Shown here: in pieces, positions 8,179 through 16,740 of the stretch
Numbering within the stretch: position 1 is the first letter of the stretch
How the letters are laid out: each line of letters begins with the position of its first letter
Assembly (NCBI RefSeq): GCF_039542905.1
Contig: NZ_BAABIS010000001.1
Location: 4,216,001 to 4,280,000, forward strand
Direction of reading: 5' to 3'
Source of the DNA: Kitasatospora terrestris
Lineage (GTDB): Bacteria; Actinomycetota; Actinomycetes; Streptomycetales; Streptomycetaceae
DNA length: 64,000 bases
The notes under the pieces: model-generated
What the model was told of the DNA's origin: nothing
Databases searched by the model: none
What the model saw: only the letters and a program-made list of their open reading frames with translations
Made by a program: the position numbers and the translations under genes

Positions 8179-8928
8179 GTGACCGAAGCCGCCGAAGCCA
8201 CCGGAGCCGCCGGAGCCGCCGCCCGGACCGTCCTCGTCACCGGCGGCGGCAGCGGCATCGGCCGCGCCGTGGCCGCCCGCTTCGCCGCCGACGGCTCGCG
8301 TGTCATCATCACCGGCCGCCGACCCGACGCCCTCGCCGAGACCGCCGCCGACCTCGGCGTCGAAGCCTTCCCCTGCGACGCCACCGACCCCGGCCGGACG
8401 GCCGCCCTCGCCGAGCGGATCGACCGGCTGGACGTCCTGGTGAACGCCGCCGGCGGTCTCGCCGCCACCCCCGACGGCCCCCCGCTGGACGCCCTGCTCG
8501 CCCGCTGGCGGGCCGACCTCGCCCAGAACCTGCTCGGAGCGGTGCTCACCACCACCGCCCTGCGCGAGCGGCTCCGCCCCGGCTCGGCGGTGATCAGCAT
8601 CGGCTCGATCGGCGCCGAACGGCGCGGCGGCTCGTACGGCGCCGCCAAGGCCGCACTCGCCGCCTGGAACGCCTTCTTCTCCGCCGAGGCGGCCCCGCAC
8701 GGCATCACCGCCAACGTGATCGCCGCCGGCTACGTCGCCGACACCGCCTTCTTCGGCGGCGCGCTGCCCGAGGCCCGCCGCACCGCGCTGCTCGCCGAGA
8801 CCCACAACGGCCGGGCCGGTGCCCCCGAGGACATCGCCGCGACCGCGCACTTCCTCGCCTCCCCCGGCGCCCGCCACATCACCGGCCAGACCCTGCACGT
8901 CAACGGCGGCGCCCACACCACCCGCTGA
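8179..8928 (+). CDS. SDR-family oxidoreductase
   Basis: A 249-residue classical short-chain dehydrogenase/reductase. It has the cofactor motif TGGGSGIGRA, the NAAG element (VLVNAAGG), and a catalytic segment with ISIGSIGAERRGGSYGAAKAAL that supplies Ser, Tyr and Lys (YxxxK). The C-terminus ends ITGQTLHVNGGAHTT, as in FabG-like enzymes. The GTG at 8179 follows GGGAGGGA at ideal spacing and is preferred to the earlier in-frame start at 8095, which overlaps the divergent marR gene. An Arg in the GRRP segment after beta-2 suggests NADPH. Probably controlled by the adjacent MarR protein. Confidence 0.85.
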   Translation: MTEAAEATGAAGAAARTVLVTGGGSGIGRAVAARFAADGSRVIITGRRPDALAETAADLGVEAFPCDATDPGRTAALAERIDRLDVLVNAAGGLAATPDGPPLDALLARWRADLAQNLLGAVLTTTALRERLRPGSAVISIGSIGAERRGGSYGAAKAALAAWNAFFSAEAAPHGITANVIAAGYVADTAFFGGALPEARRTALLAETHNGRAGAPEDIAATAHFLASPGARHITGQTLHVNGGAHTTR

Positions 8929-9027
8929 TCCGGGATCAGGCACGGTCGAGCCGTTCGCCGGGCACCGACGGGTTTCCCGCGCCACGCTGGTCCGTACGCC
9001 AAAACACCCACGCGCGGAAGGCTGGCC

Positions 9028-9594
9028 ATGCGGAAACTGATCTACGGCATGAACCTGACCCTGGACGGCTACGTCGCCGCGGCCGGCGACGACATCGGCT
9101 GGGGCGGACCGCCGAGCCCGGAGCTGTTCCAGTACTGGCTCGACCACGAGCGGGCGAGCGGCCTGACGCTGTACGGGCGCAAGCTGTGGGAGACGATGAG
9201 CTCCTACTGGCCGACCGGCGACCAGCGGCCCGGCGCCACCCCGGCGGAGATCGAGTTCGCCCGGAACTGGCGGGACACGCCGAAGGTGGTGTTCTCCTCG
9301 ACGCTCGACGGAGTCGGCTGGAACGCCCGCCTGGTCGGCGGCGACGCGATCGCCGAGATCACCCGGCTCAAGGCCGGGGGCGGCGGCCCGATGACCGTCG
9401 GCGGCGCGACGCTCGCCGGGGCGGCCATGCGCGCCGGGCTGATCGACGAGTACGTGATCGCCACCCATCCGGTCCTGGTGGGCGGCGGCACGCCGTTCTT
9501 CAGCGCGCTGGACGGCTGGGTGAGGCTGGACCTGCTGGAGACCCGGACGCTTCCCGGCGGCGTGGTCGTGACCAGGTACGGGACGAGGCGCTGA
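9028..9594 (+). CDS. Dihydrofolate reductase family protein (RibD C-terminal-like)
   Basis: A 188-residue protein of the RibD C-terminal/DHFR-like family. The N-terminus reads MRKLIYGMNLTLDGYVAAAG, and the NADPH-binding strand-loop appears as MTVGGATLAGAAMRAGLIDEY, followed by HPVLVGGGTPFF. The fold reduces pterin- or deazaflavin-like substrates, but many stand-alone members have no known reaction. GGAAGG lies about six bases before the ATG. It is convergent with dnaB. Confidence 0.82.
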   Translation: MRKLIYGMNLTLDGYVAAAGDDIGWGGPPSPELFQYWLDHERASGLTLYGRKLWETMSSYWPTGDQRPGATPAEIEFARNWRDTPKVVFSSTLDGVGWNARLVGGDAIAEITRLKAGGGGPMTVGGATLAGAAMRAGLIDEYVIATHPVLVGGGTPFFSALDGWVRLDLLETRTLPGGVVVTRYGTRR

Positions 9595-9612
9595 GCGGCC
9601 GTCCCGGACGGA

Positions 9613-11211
9613 TCAGGTGACGTCCCGGGTCATGTCGACGAAGCGCGAGTAGTGGCCCTGGAAGGCGACCGTGATCGTCGCGGTGGGGCCGTTGCGGTGC
9701 TTGGCGACGATCAGGTCGGCCTCGCCCGCCCGCGGGGACTCCTTCTCGTACGCGTCCTCGCGGTGCAGCAGGATGACCATGTCGGCGTCCTGCTCGATCG
9801 AGCCGGACTCGCGGAGGTCGGAGACCATCGGCCGCTTGTCGGTGCGCTGCTCGGGGCCACGGTTCAGCTGCGAGAGCGCGATGACCGGGAGCTCCAGCTC
9901 CTTGGCGAGCAGCTTGAGGTTACGGGACATGTCCGAGACCTCCTGCTGACGGTTCTCGGCCCGTCGGGAGCCGCCGGACTGCATCAGCTGGAGGTAGTCG
10001 ATGACGACCAGGCGGATGTCGTTGCGCTGCTTGAGCCGGCGGCACTTGGCCCGGATCTCCATCATCGACAGGTTGGGCGAGTCGTCGATGAACAGCGGCG
10101 CGTTGGTGACGTCCGGCATCCGCCGGGCGACCCGGGTCCAGTCGTCGTCCGTCATGTTGCCGGAGCGCATGTGGTGCAGGGCCACCCGGGCCTCGGCGGA
10201 GAGCAGGCGCATGGCGATCTCGTTGCGCCCCATTTCGAGCGAGAAGATCACGCTCGGCAGGTTGTTGTGGATCGAGCAGGCCCGCGCGAAGTCCAGCGCC
10301 AGCGTCGACTTGCCCATGGCGGGACGGGCCGCGATGACGATCATCTGGCCGGGGTGGAGGCCGTTGGTGAGCTGGTCGAAGTCGGCGAAGCCGGTCGGCA
10401 CCCCGGACATCTCTCCGTTGCGGGAGCCGATCGCCTCGATCTCGTCGAGGGCGCCCTCCATGATGTCCGCGAGCGGGGCGTAGTCCTCGTTGGTGCGCTG
10501 CTCGGTGACCGCGTAGATCTCGGCCTGGGCGGCGTTGACGATCTCGTCCACGTCGCCCTCGGCGGCGTAGCCCATGCCGGCGATCCGGGTGCCGGCCTCG
10601 ACCAGGCGGCGCAGCACGGCACGCTCGTGGACGATCTCGGCGTAGTACTCGGCGTTGGCCGCGGTCGGGACGGAGTTGACCAGGGTGTGCAGGTAGGAGG
10701 CGCCGCCGACGCGGGCCAGCTCGCCGCGCTTGGTCAGCTCGCCGGCGACGGTGATCGGGTCGGCGGGCTCGCCGCGCGCGTACAGGTCGAGGATCGCGCC
10801 GTGGATGAGTTCGTGGGCCGGCCGGTAGTAGTCGGCGGGCTTGAGCACCTCGACCACGTCGGCGATGGCGTCCTTGGAGAGCAGCATGCCGCCGAGCACC
10901 GACTGCTCGGCCGCGAGGTCCTGCGGGGGGACGCGTTCGAAGCCCTCGCCGGAGCCGCCGCGGTCCTGGTCGCGGTCGCCGTCCCGGTCGCGCCGGTCGC
11001 CCTTGCCGCCGTACCCGCCCTTGCCGCCGAAGCCCTGGCCGCCCTGGCCCTGCCCGTCGCGCTTGGAGAAGCCGCCCTCGCGCCGTCGGACGGGCAGCCG
11101 GTCGCCGGGGCCGTCGGGGAAGCCGTCCGGGGAGAAGGCGTCGTCGGACGGCTGCCAGTCGTCCTCCGGCGGCGGGGGGACGTCGTGGTCGTCGAACTGG
11201 GGGCCGGTCAC
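9613..11211 (-). CDS. dnaB: Replicative DNA helicase DnaB
   Basis: DnaB is the hexameric 5'-3' replicative helicase. The 532-residue protein has a ~90-residue Gly/Arg/Asp-rich, probably disordered N-terminus. The DnaB N-terminal domain starts near VPPQDLAAEQSVLGGMLL, and the RecA-like core has Walker A ARPAMGKSTLALDFA and Walker B RLVVIDYLQLM. The core is continuous, so no intein is present. The C-terminal arginine finger and DREDAYEKES-like region are normal. Its upstream region contains a cluster of DnaA boxes. Confidence 0.96.
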   Translation of the reverse strand: MTGPQFDDHDVPPPPEDDWQPSDDAFSPDGFPDGPGDRLPVRRREGGFSKRDGQGQGGQGFGGKGGYGGKGDRRDRDGDRDQDRGGSGEGFERVPPQDLAAEQSVLGGMLLSKDAIADVVEVLKPADYYRPAHELIHGAILDLYARGEPADPITVAGELTKRGELARVGGASYLHTLVNSVPTAANAEYYAEIVHERAVLRRLVEAGTRIAGMGYAAEGDVDEIVNAAQAEIYAVTEQRTNEDYAPLADIMEGALDEIEAIGSRNGEMSGVPTGFADFDQLTNGLHPGQMIVIAARPAMGKSTLALDFARACSIHNNLPSVIFSLEMGRNEIAMRLLSAEARVALHHMRSGNMTDDDWTRVARRMPDVTNAPLFIDDSPNLSMMEIRAKCRRLKQRNDIRLVVIDYLQLMQSGGSRRAENRQQEVSDMSRNLKLLAKELELPVIALSQLNRGPEQRTDKRPMVSDLRESGSIEQDADMVILLHREDAYEKESPRAGEADLIVAKHRNGPTATITVAFQGHYSRFVDMTRDVT

Positions 11212-11660
11212 GCGAAATCCCCGATCAGCAGTGGTGCGGTTGTGGTGCGGGCCTGTCCTGGCGCACCCTCTTTCTTACGCCACCGGGCGGACAACTCCGG
11301 CCCCCGGTGGGCGGTGTCGCGCAGCCACCCCAGGTCTTGTCGCGGCCCACGCTACGGCCGTTGGGCGGGTTCCACCAAGATGGTTATCCACAGGCTGTGT
11401 GGATAAGTTCGCCGCCGCTGTGGAGAACTGGCCCAAAGCTGTGAACAACCCTGTGGATACCTCTGTGGATAACCACACCATCAGCCCAGCGTCAACCCGC
11501 TGACCAGCAATGACTTCCCCCATTCGGCTGTGCATGAGAATTTCTTCACACGTGCGGGGAGGCGCTCGCCACACCATCCGCCGGTACGTTCGATCAAGAT
11601 TTCGAGTAATGGACGAAGCTCCGTTGCGCCACTTACCTGTGGATGAGTACGCTGGCCTCC
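11212..11660. other. Intergenic region dnaB-MATE with DnaA-box cluster
   Basis: This 449-base gap separates the divergent dnaB and MATE genes. The part next to dnaB (11212-11380) shows no clear gene or hairpin. The middle holds the DnaA boxes listed separately. The rest (11473-11660) has locally lower GC (GAATTTCTTC, ATTTCGAGTAATGG) and probably carries the MATE promoter. A further weak box, TCATCCACA on the minus strand, is at 11638-11646. Confidence 0.6.
11384..11472. promoter_or_regulatory. DnaA-box cluster outside oriC (left)
   Basis: Within 89 bases there are three perfect TTATCCACA boxes: plus strand at 11384-11392, minus strand at 11398-11406 and 11464-11472. There is also GTATCCACA on the minus strand at 11452-11460 and a one-mismatch box at 11419-11427. 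Such density is not expected by chance in GC-rich DNA. It lies about 36 kb from oriC. A DnaA-titration cluster near oriC (H69) has been reported for Streptomyces coelicolor; equivalence is inference. It may also couple dnaB expression to DnaA. Confidence 0.75.
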
Positions 11661-13016
11661 ATGACGACCGCCACCGACCGCCGCCCCGAGCGCGCCCCAC
11701 GCCAGGACCGCCGCCGGTACGACCGCGAGATCCTCGCCCTGGCGGTGCCGGCCTTCGGCGCGCTGGTCGCCGAGCCGCTCTTCCTGATGGCGGACGCCGC
11801 GATCGTCGGCCACCTCGGCACGGCCGAGCTGGCCGGCTTCGGCATCGCCGCCACCGCGCTCGCCGCCGTGGCCGGGATCTTCGTGTTCCTGGCGTACGCC
11901 ACCACCGGCGCGGTGGCCCGCCGGGTCGGCGCCGGCGACCGCCGGGCCGCCATCCAGCAGGGCGTCGACGGCATCTGGCTGGCCCTGGCCCTCGGCGCCG
12001 GCATGGTGGTGCTCACCCTGGCCCTCGCCCCGCAGGCCGCCGCCCTGCTCGGCGCCTCCCCCACCGCCGCCCCGCACGCGGTCACCTACCTGCGGATCAG
12101 CGCCCTGGGCGTGCCCGCGATGCTGATGGTGCTGGCCGCCACCGGCGTGCTCCGCGGCCTGCAGAACACCCGGACGCCGCTGGTCGTCGCGGTCTCCGGA
12201 TTCACCGCCAACATCCTGCTCAACCTGACCCTGGTGCACGGCGCCGGGCTCGGCGTGGCCGGCTCCGCCTGGGGCACCGTGCTGGCCCAGACCGGCATGG
12301 CCGGCGCCTACCTGTGGGTGGTCGTCCGCGGCGCCCGCCGGGAGGGCGCGAGCCTGCGGCCGGACCGGGCCGGCATCCGGGCCTGCGCCAGGGCCGGCGG
12401 CCCGCTGATGCTGCGCACCCTCAGCCTGCGGGCGGTGCTGCTGCTGGCCACCGCCGTGGCCGCCGGGCTCGGCGACGCCGAGATGGCGGCCCACCAGATC
12501 ACCATGACGGTGTGGAGCTTCGTGGCCTTCGCGCTGGACGCCATCGCGATCGCCGGGCAGGCCATCATCGGCCGCCACCTGGGCGCCGGTGACGTACCTG
12601 GCACCCGGGCGGCCACCCGGCGGATGGTCGAGTGGGGCGTCGGCTCCGGCGTGCTGCTCGGCCTGCTGATGGTGCTGGCCCGGCCGCTGTACGTGCCGCT
12701 CTTCACCTCGGACCCGGCGGTGCAGCACCAGCTGTCGGCGGTGCTGCTGCTGGCCGCGCTCACCCAGCCGCTGGGCGGCCTGGTCTTCGTGCTGGACGGG
12801 GTGCTGATGGGCGCCGGGGACGGCACCTACCTGGCCTGGGCGATGCTGGCCACCCTGGTGGTCTTCGCCCCGGCGGCGCTCGCCGTCCCGGCGCTGGGCG
12901 CCGGCGTGGTCGGCCTGTGGTGGGCGATGAACCTCTTCATGCTGGTCCGCGCGGCGCTGATGGCCTGGCGGGCGCGCGGCGGCAAGTGGCTGGTCACCGG
13001 CGCGGTCCGGGCCTGA
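11661..13016 (+). CDS. MATE-family efflux transporter (DinF-like)
   Basis: A 451-residue membrane protein with about 12 hydrophobic helices in two similar halves, characteristic of MATE cation/drug antiporters of the DinF branch. The N-half reads ILALAVPAFGALVAEPLFLMADAAIVGHLG, with AIVGHLG the family hallmark; the C-half contains GQAIIGRHLGAGD. The ATG at 11661 starts close to the first helix; an in-frame ATG at 11643 would add six residues, and neither has a strong ribosome site. It ends in a strong bidirectional terminator shared with rplI. Substrate unknown. Confidence 0.87.
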   Translation: MTTATDRRPERAPRQDRRRYDREILALAVPAFGALVAEPLFLMADAAIVGHLGTAELAGFGIAATALAAVAGIFVFLAYATTGAVARRVGAGDRRAAIQQGVDGIWLALALGAGMVVLTLALAPQAAALLGASPTAAPHAVTYLRISALGVPAMLMVLAATGVLRGLQNTRTPLVVAVSGFTANILLNLTLVHGAGLGVAGSAWGTVLAQTGMAGAYLWVVVRGARREGASLRPDRAGIRACARAGGPLMLRTLSLRAVLLLATAVAAGLGDAEMAAHQITMTVWSFVAFALDAIAIAGQAIIGRHLGAGDVPGTRAATRRMVEWGVGSGVLLGLLMVLARPLYVPLFTSDPAVQHQLSAVLLLAALTQPLGGLVFVLDGVLMGAGDGTYLAWAMLATLVVFAPAALAVPALGAGVVGLWWAMNLFMLVRAALMAWRARGGKWLVTGAVRA

Positions 13017-13073
13017 GCCGTCCGGACCCGAGCGGTCACGGCCCGGCGGGCCTGTCCGCCACCGCGAACGACC

Positions 13074-13105
13074 GAGGGCCGGACTCCCGAAGGAGTCCGG
13101 CCCTC
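13074..13105. terminator. Bidirectional terminator between MATE gene and rplI
   Basis: Fourteen-base perfect stem (GAGGGCCGGACTCC, 13074-13087, with 13092-13105) around the tetraloop CGAA. It lies between two convergent genes, so it probably stops transcription from both sides. Confidence 0.85.
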
Positions 13106-13125
13106 AGCACTGGCTACCGGGTGGC

Positions 13126-13572
13126 TCAGCCGGCCACAACGTTGACGTTGAGGTCGGCCTTGACGTCGGCGTGCAGCTTGACCGAGACCTTGTGGCTGCC
13201 CACGGTCTTGATCGGCGAGGCGATCGCGACGGCGCGCTTGTCCACGGCCGGGCCGTCGGCGGCCTTGATGGCCTCGACGACGTCGGCCTGGGTCACCGAG
13301 CCGAACAGGCGGCCGGCGTCGCCGGAGCGGACGGCCAGCTTGACCTGGAGGGCCTCCAGCTTGGCCTTGACCTCGTTGGCGGCCTCGAGGGTCTGGATGG
13401 CGTGGATCTTCCGGGCGCGACGGATGGCGTCGACGTCCTTCTGACCGCCCTTGGTCCAGCGGATGGCGAAGCCACGCGGGACCAGGTAGTTGCGGGCGTA
13501 GCCGTCCTTGACCTCGACGACCTCGCCGGCGCTGCCGAGACCGGGGACCTCGTGAGTGAGGATGATCTTCAT
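13126..13572 (-). CDS. rplI: 50S ribosomal protein L9
   Basis: At 148 residues this is a standard L9. It starts MKIILTHEVPGLGSAGEVVEVKDGYARNYLVPRGFA, the L9 signature, and ends in the C-terminal domain that binds near the L1 stalk base. It is the last gene of the rpsF-ssb-rpsR-rplI operon, starting 17 bases after rpsR and ending in the bidirectional hairpin at 13074-13105. Confidence 0.97.
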   Translation of the reverse strand: MKIILTHEVPGLGSAGEVVEVKDGYARNYLVPRGFAIRWTKGGQKDVDAIRRARKIHAIQTLEAANEVKAKLEALQVKLAVRSGDAGRLFGSVTQADVVEAIKAADGPAVDKRAVAIASPIKTVGSHKVSVKLHADVKADLNVNVVAG

Positions 13573-13589
13573 TCTTCGGTCACCCTCTC

Positions 13590-13826
13590 TTAGCGCGTGG
13601 TGGAGGTGTAGGGCAGCAGGGCCATCTCACGGCTGTTCTTCACGGCCGTGGCGACGTCACGCTGGTGCTGGGTGCAGTTGCCGGTGACCCGGCGGGCACG
13701 GATCTTGCCGCGGTCGGAGATGAACTTCCGCAGCAGGTTCGTGTCCTTGTAGTCAACGTAGTTGACCTTGTCCTTGCAGAAGACGCAAACCTTCTTCTTC
13801 GGCTTGCGAGCAGGCGGCTTCGCCAT
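13590..13826 (-). CDS. rpsR: 30S ribosomal protein S18
   Basis: A 78-residue S18 beginning MAKPPARKPKKKVCVFCKDK. The paired cysteines in CVFC, with a later Cys in TGNCTQHQ, suggest the zinc-binding (C+) type of S18. Two ATG codons are adjacent; the second (13826) is six bases after GGAG and is preferred. C+ S18 genes often have zinc-independent paralogues elsewhere in actinobacteria; none is in this window. Confidence 0.96.
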   Translation of the reverse strand: MAKPPARKPKKKVCVFCKDKVNYVDYKDTNLLRKFISDRGKIRARRVTGNCTQHQRDVATAVKNSREMALLPYTSTTR

Positions 13827-13888
13827 CATGTGCTCCAGTGGGTACGAAATCTGTCAGCGATACCGGGCGTGGGCCCGGCCCGCACCGT

Positions 13889-14476
13889 TTAGAACGGGGG
13901 CTCTTCCGAGTAGCCGCCGCCGGACGGGGCACCCCAGCCGCCGCCACCCTGGTTGCCACCAGAGGGAGCGCTGGACGCCCAGGGGTCGTCGGAGGGGCCG
14001 GACTGACCGCCGGAGTTTCCACCCCAGCCGCCGCCCTGCTGGCCGCCGCCGTAACCGCCGCCGCCCTGCTGACCGCCGCCGAAGCCACCGCCGCCGCCGG
14101 GACCGCCGGAGCGGTTGGCGCGGGTGACCTTGGCGGTCGCCGAGCGCAGGCTCGGGCCGACCTCGTCGACCTCGACCTCGAAGACCGTCCGCTTCTCGCC
14201 TTCCTTGGTCTCGTAAGACCGCTGGCGCAGTCGGCCCTGCACGATGACGCGCATGCCGCGCTGCAGCGACTCGGCCACGTTCTCCGCCGGCTGACGCCAG
14301 ACGTTGCACGTGAGGAAGAGGCTCTCGCCGTCCTTCCACTCGTTCGTCTGACGGTCGAAGGTGCGCGGGGTCGAAGCGATACGGAACTTCGCCACCGCGG
14401 CACCCGACGGGGTGAAGCGCAGCTCGGGGTCGTCGACGAGGTTGCCGACGAGGGTGATGACGGTCTCGCCTGCCAT
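13889..14476 (-). CDS. ssb: Single-stranded DNA-binding protein
   Basis: SSB coats single-stranded DNA during replication. The 195-residue protein has an OB fold over roughly residues 1-115 (MAGETVITLVGNLVDDPELRF, VWRQPAENVAESL), a Gly/Gln-rich linker, and the acidic partner-binding tip EEPPF. It lies between rpsF and rpsR, the usual actinobacterial place for the essential SSB. A parS site lies 49-62 bases upstream of its start. Confidence 0.96.
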   Translation of the reverse strand: MAGETVITLVGNLVDDPELRFTPSGAAVAKFRIASTPRTFDRQTNEWKDGESLFLTCNVWRQPAENVAESLQRGMRVIVQGRLRQRSYETKEGEKRTVFEVEVDEVGPSLRSATAKVTRANRSGGPGGGGGFGGGQQGGGGYGGGQQGGGWGGNSGGQSGPSDDPWASSAPSGGNQGGGGWGAPSGGGYSEEPPF

Positions 14477-14524
14477 GTGGTGATGACCTCTCGGAAAAGG
14501 AGTTCTGCGGTGCTCGTCAGCGAT

Positions 14525-14538
14525 GTTTCACGTGAAAC
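14525..14538. promoter_or_regulatory. parS site
   Basis: Perfect GTTTCACGTGAAAC, embedded in a longer 22-base palindrome spanning 14521-14542. It lies between rpsF and ssb. This is the ParB-binding sequence of streptomycetes. Confidence 0.93.
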
Positions 14539-14582
14539 ATCGGACGTGAGCCACCTGGCGCCCTAGGGCGTCAGGGAAGGGC

Positions 14583-14873
14583 TCAGTGGGTGTCCGGGCG
14601 CAGGACCTTGGTCCGCAGAACCGACTCGCTCAGGCTGAGCTGGCGGTCGAGCTCCTTGACGACCTCAGGCGTGGCCTTCAGGTCGATGACCGAGTAGATG
14701 CCCTCGGACTGCTTGTTGATCTCGTACGCCAGACGGCGACGACCCCAGGTGTCGACCTTCTCGACCTTGCCGCCACCGGTGCGGACAACGTTGAGGAAGT
14801 TCTCGATCAGCGGGGCGACAGCGCGCTCCTCGACCGACGGGTCGAGGATGACCATCAGCTCGTAGTGACGCAT
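14583..14873 (-). CDS. rpsF: 30S ribosomal protein S6
   Basis: A 96-residue S6 starting MRHYELMVILDPSVEERAV, with the DTWGRRRLAYEINKQSEGIY core that binds S18 and 16S rRNA. The open frame runs upstream to 15110, but the ATG at 14873 follows a near-perfect anti-16S sequence, AAAGGAGGTG (14881-14890), and is the family start. First gene of the rpsF-ssb-rpsR-rplI operon. Confidence 0.97.
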   Translation of the reverse strand: MRHYELMVILDPSVEERAVAPLIENFLNVVRTGGGKVEKVDTWGRRRLAYEINKQSEGIYSVIDLKATPEVVKELDRQLSLSESVLRTKVLRPDTH

Positions 14874-14901
14874 GTGGAACCCACCTCCTTTGGACTCAGC
14901 G

Positions 14902-15021
14902 GCCACGGTCTCTCCGTGGCAGGAGGGTTGTGCAGCGTCGGCACCGGCGAGAGGGCATGAGAAGCCACCCCTACACCAGTGCAGAGAACTCAGCCTACCG
15001 GGTGGCACCCACAGCGAACAA
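14902..15021 (-). promoter_or_regulatory. rpsF leader and candidate promoter
   Basis: On the minus strand TTGTTC (15016-15021) and TAGGCT (14992-14997) are 18 bases apart and resemble a vegetative -35/-10 pair. The leader between this and the ribosome site contains a hairpin (GCCACGG paired with CCGTGGC, 14902-14920). Whether the leader binds S6:S18, as in many bacteria, cannot be judged by eye. Confidence 0.4.
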
Positions 15022-15103
15022 AACACTTCCGGGGTTGTGATCAGGGACATATCCGACGCAATCTGGACGGAACGGCAAGCGTCCTCCCTCAGGAGGTGGG
15101 TCC

Positions 15104-15400
15104 ATGTCACAGGTCATCCGCGGGATGCCCCCGCTCACCCTCAACACCGACGGCCACCCGCACCCGCGGGAGAACACCCTGGTGGTGCTGGCCGCCGTCC
15201 TCGGGCTGCTGTCCTTCGTCACCACGTTCTTCTACAGCCTGCACATCCTCAGCTCGTGGACCGGGCTGATCGGCATCGTCCTGGCGGTGGCCGCGCTGTG
15301 GAGCTCGGTCACCACGGCCGAGCGGTTCGTCACGGTGATCGCGCTCGGTGCGGCTTCGGTCGGTTTCTATCTCGGAATCGCCCACGGCGGCCTGATCTAG
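15104..15400 (+). CDS. Small membrane protein, unknown function
   Basis: A 98-residue protein with three hydrophobic stretches (LVVLAAVLGLLSFVTTFFYS, LIGIVLAVAALWS, FVTVIALGAASVGFYLGIA) and a short polar N-terminus rich in His and Pro. AGGAGGTG lies six bases before the ATG, so translation should be efficient. It is divergent from rpsF and followed by a strong terminator, making a single-gene unit. I recall similar small membrane proteins at this place in Streptomyces but no function. Confidence 0.75.
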   Translation: MSQVIRGMPPLTLNTDGHPHPRENTLVVLAAVLGLLSFVTTFFYSLHILSSWTGLIGIVLAVAALWSSVTTAERFVTVIALGAASVGFYLGIAHGGLI

Positions 15401-15459
15401 GCGCACGACGGCCCGCCGGTGCCGCATCCGGCGACCGAACCGCACGACACGTAACCTCG

Positions 15460-15498
15460 GACGCCCTCTCCGCGTAGTACCTAGGCGGAGAGGGCGTC
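15460..15498 (+). terminator. Terminator after the small membrane protein
   Basis: Fourteen-base stem (GACGCCCTCTCCGC at 15460-15473 with 15485-15498) and an 11-base loop, placed between the small membrane protein and femX. Confidence 0.75.
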
Positions 15499-15584
15499 GC
15501 CACGTGGCCAGGCCATGCCGAAACGGACCATTCGGGCGATAGGGTCACCCCTGGATCGGCCGACCGAGGAGGAGCGAGGACAGC

Positions 15585-16703
15585 ATGAGCCTGCGTCTGC
15601 GGACGATTTCCCGCAAGGAACACCTGGCGTTCATCGAGAGCCGGCCGTCGGCCAGCCACATGCAGGTCCCGTCCTGGGCGGATGTGAAGGCCGAGTGGCG
15701 CTCCGAGAGCCTGGGCTGGTTCGACCCGGCGGGCGAGCTCGTCGGCGCCGGGCTGGTGCTCTACCGCCAGCTGCCCAAGGTGAAGCGCTACCTCGCCTAC
15801 CTGCCCGAGGGGCCTGTGATCGACTGGTTCGACCGCGACCTCGAGCAGTGGCTGGAGCCGATGCTGGCGCACCTGAAGTCGCAGGGCGCCTTCTCGGTGA
15901 AGATGGGCCCGCCGGTGGTGGTCCGACGCTGGGAGGCCTCCACCATCAAGGAGGCGATCGCCTCCAAGGAGGCCAAGCGGCTGCGCGACGTGGAGCCGGA
16001 CTGGTACGAGCCGCGCGCCTTCGAGGTGGCCGACCGGCTGCGCAAGGCCGGCTGGCTGCAGGGCGAGGACGGCGGGGCCGGCTTCGGCGACGTCCAGCCC
16101 CGGTACGTCTTCCAGGTGCCGCTGGCCGGCCGCTCGCTGGACGACATCCAGAAGGGCTTCAACCAGCTCTGGCGGCGCAACATCAAGAAGGCCGAGAAGA
16201 GCGGCGTCGAGGTGGTCCAGGGCGGCTACGACGACCTCGCGGTCTTCCACCAGCTGTACGTGGTCACCGCCGAGCGCGACCACTTCACCCCGCGTCCGCT
16301 GGCCTACTTCCAGCGGATGTGGAAGGCGCTGACCGACGAGGACCCCAACCGGATGCGGCTGTACATCGCGTACCACGAGGGCGAACCGCTGGCCGCGACC
16401 ACCATGCTCGTCGTGGGCGAGCACGTCTGGTACTCCTACGGCGCCTCCGCCAACCACAAGCGCGAGGTCAAGCCCTCCAACGCGGTCCAGTGGCGGATGA
16501 TCCGCGACTCGTACGCGCTCGGCGCCGGGCTGTACGACCTGCGCGGGATCAGCGACACGCTCGACGAGGACGACCACCTCTTCGGCCTGATCCAGTTCAA
16601 GGTCGGGACCGGCGGGCAGGCCGCCGAGTACCTCGGCGAGTGGGACTTCCCGCTGAACAAGCTGCTGCACAAGGCGCTTGACCTCTACATGTCGCGGCGC
16701 TGA
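15585..16703 (+). CDS. femX: FemX-like peptidoglycan interpeptide-bridge aminoacyltransferase
   Basis: This 372-residue FemAB-family enzyme uses aminoacyl-tRNA to add the first bridge residue (glycine in Streptomyces) to the peptidoglycan precursor. It has two GNAT-like halves, with motifs VKMGPPVVVRRWE, FNQLWRRNIKKAEKSGVEV and the C-terminal HVWYSYGASANHKREVKPSNAVQWRMI, DLRGISDTLDEDDHLFGLIQFK typical of Fem proteins. Length is normal. GAGGAGGAGCGAGG precedes the ATG. The racemase-like gene follows 37 bases downstream, suggesting an operon tied to cell-wall synthesis. Confidence 0.87.
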   Translation: MSLRLRTISRKEHLAFIESRPSASHMQVPSWADVKAEWRSESLGWFDPAGELVGAGLVLYRQLPKVKRYLAYLPEGPVIDWFDRDLEQWLEPMLAHLKSQGAFSVKMGPPVVVRRWEASTIKEAIASKEAKRLRDVEPDWYEPRAFEVADRLRKAGWLQGEDGGAGFGDVQPRYVFQVPLAGRSLDDIQKGFNQLWRRNIKKAEKSGVEVVQGGYDDLAVFHQLYVVTAERDHFTPRPLAYFQRMWKALTDEDPNRMRLYIAYHEGEPLAATTMLVVGEHVWYSYGASANHKREVKPSNAVQWRMIRDSYALGAGLYDLRGISDTLDEDDHLFGLIQFKVGTGGQAAEYLGEWDFPLNKLLHKALDLYMSRR

Positions 16704-16740
16704 TCCGCCGTCGGATCCGAACTCCCGGGGAGAGTCACCG

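Noticed and set aside
9613..11211. Intein in DnaB (a common intein host; GyrB and GyrA also checked)
   Set aside because: Conserved motifs run without interruption in all three proteins and lengths are normal.
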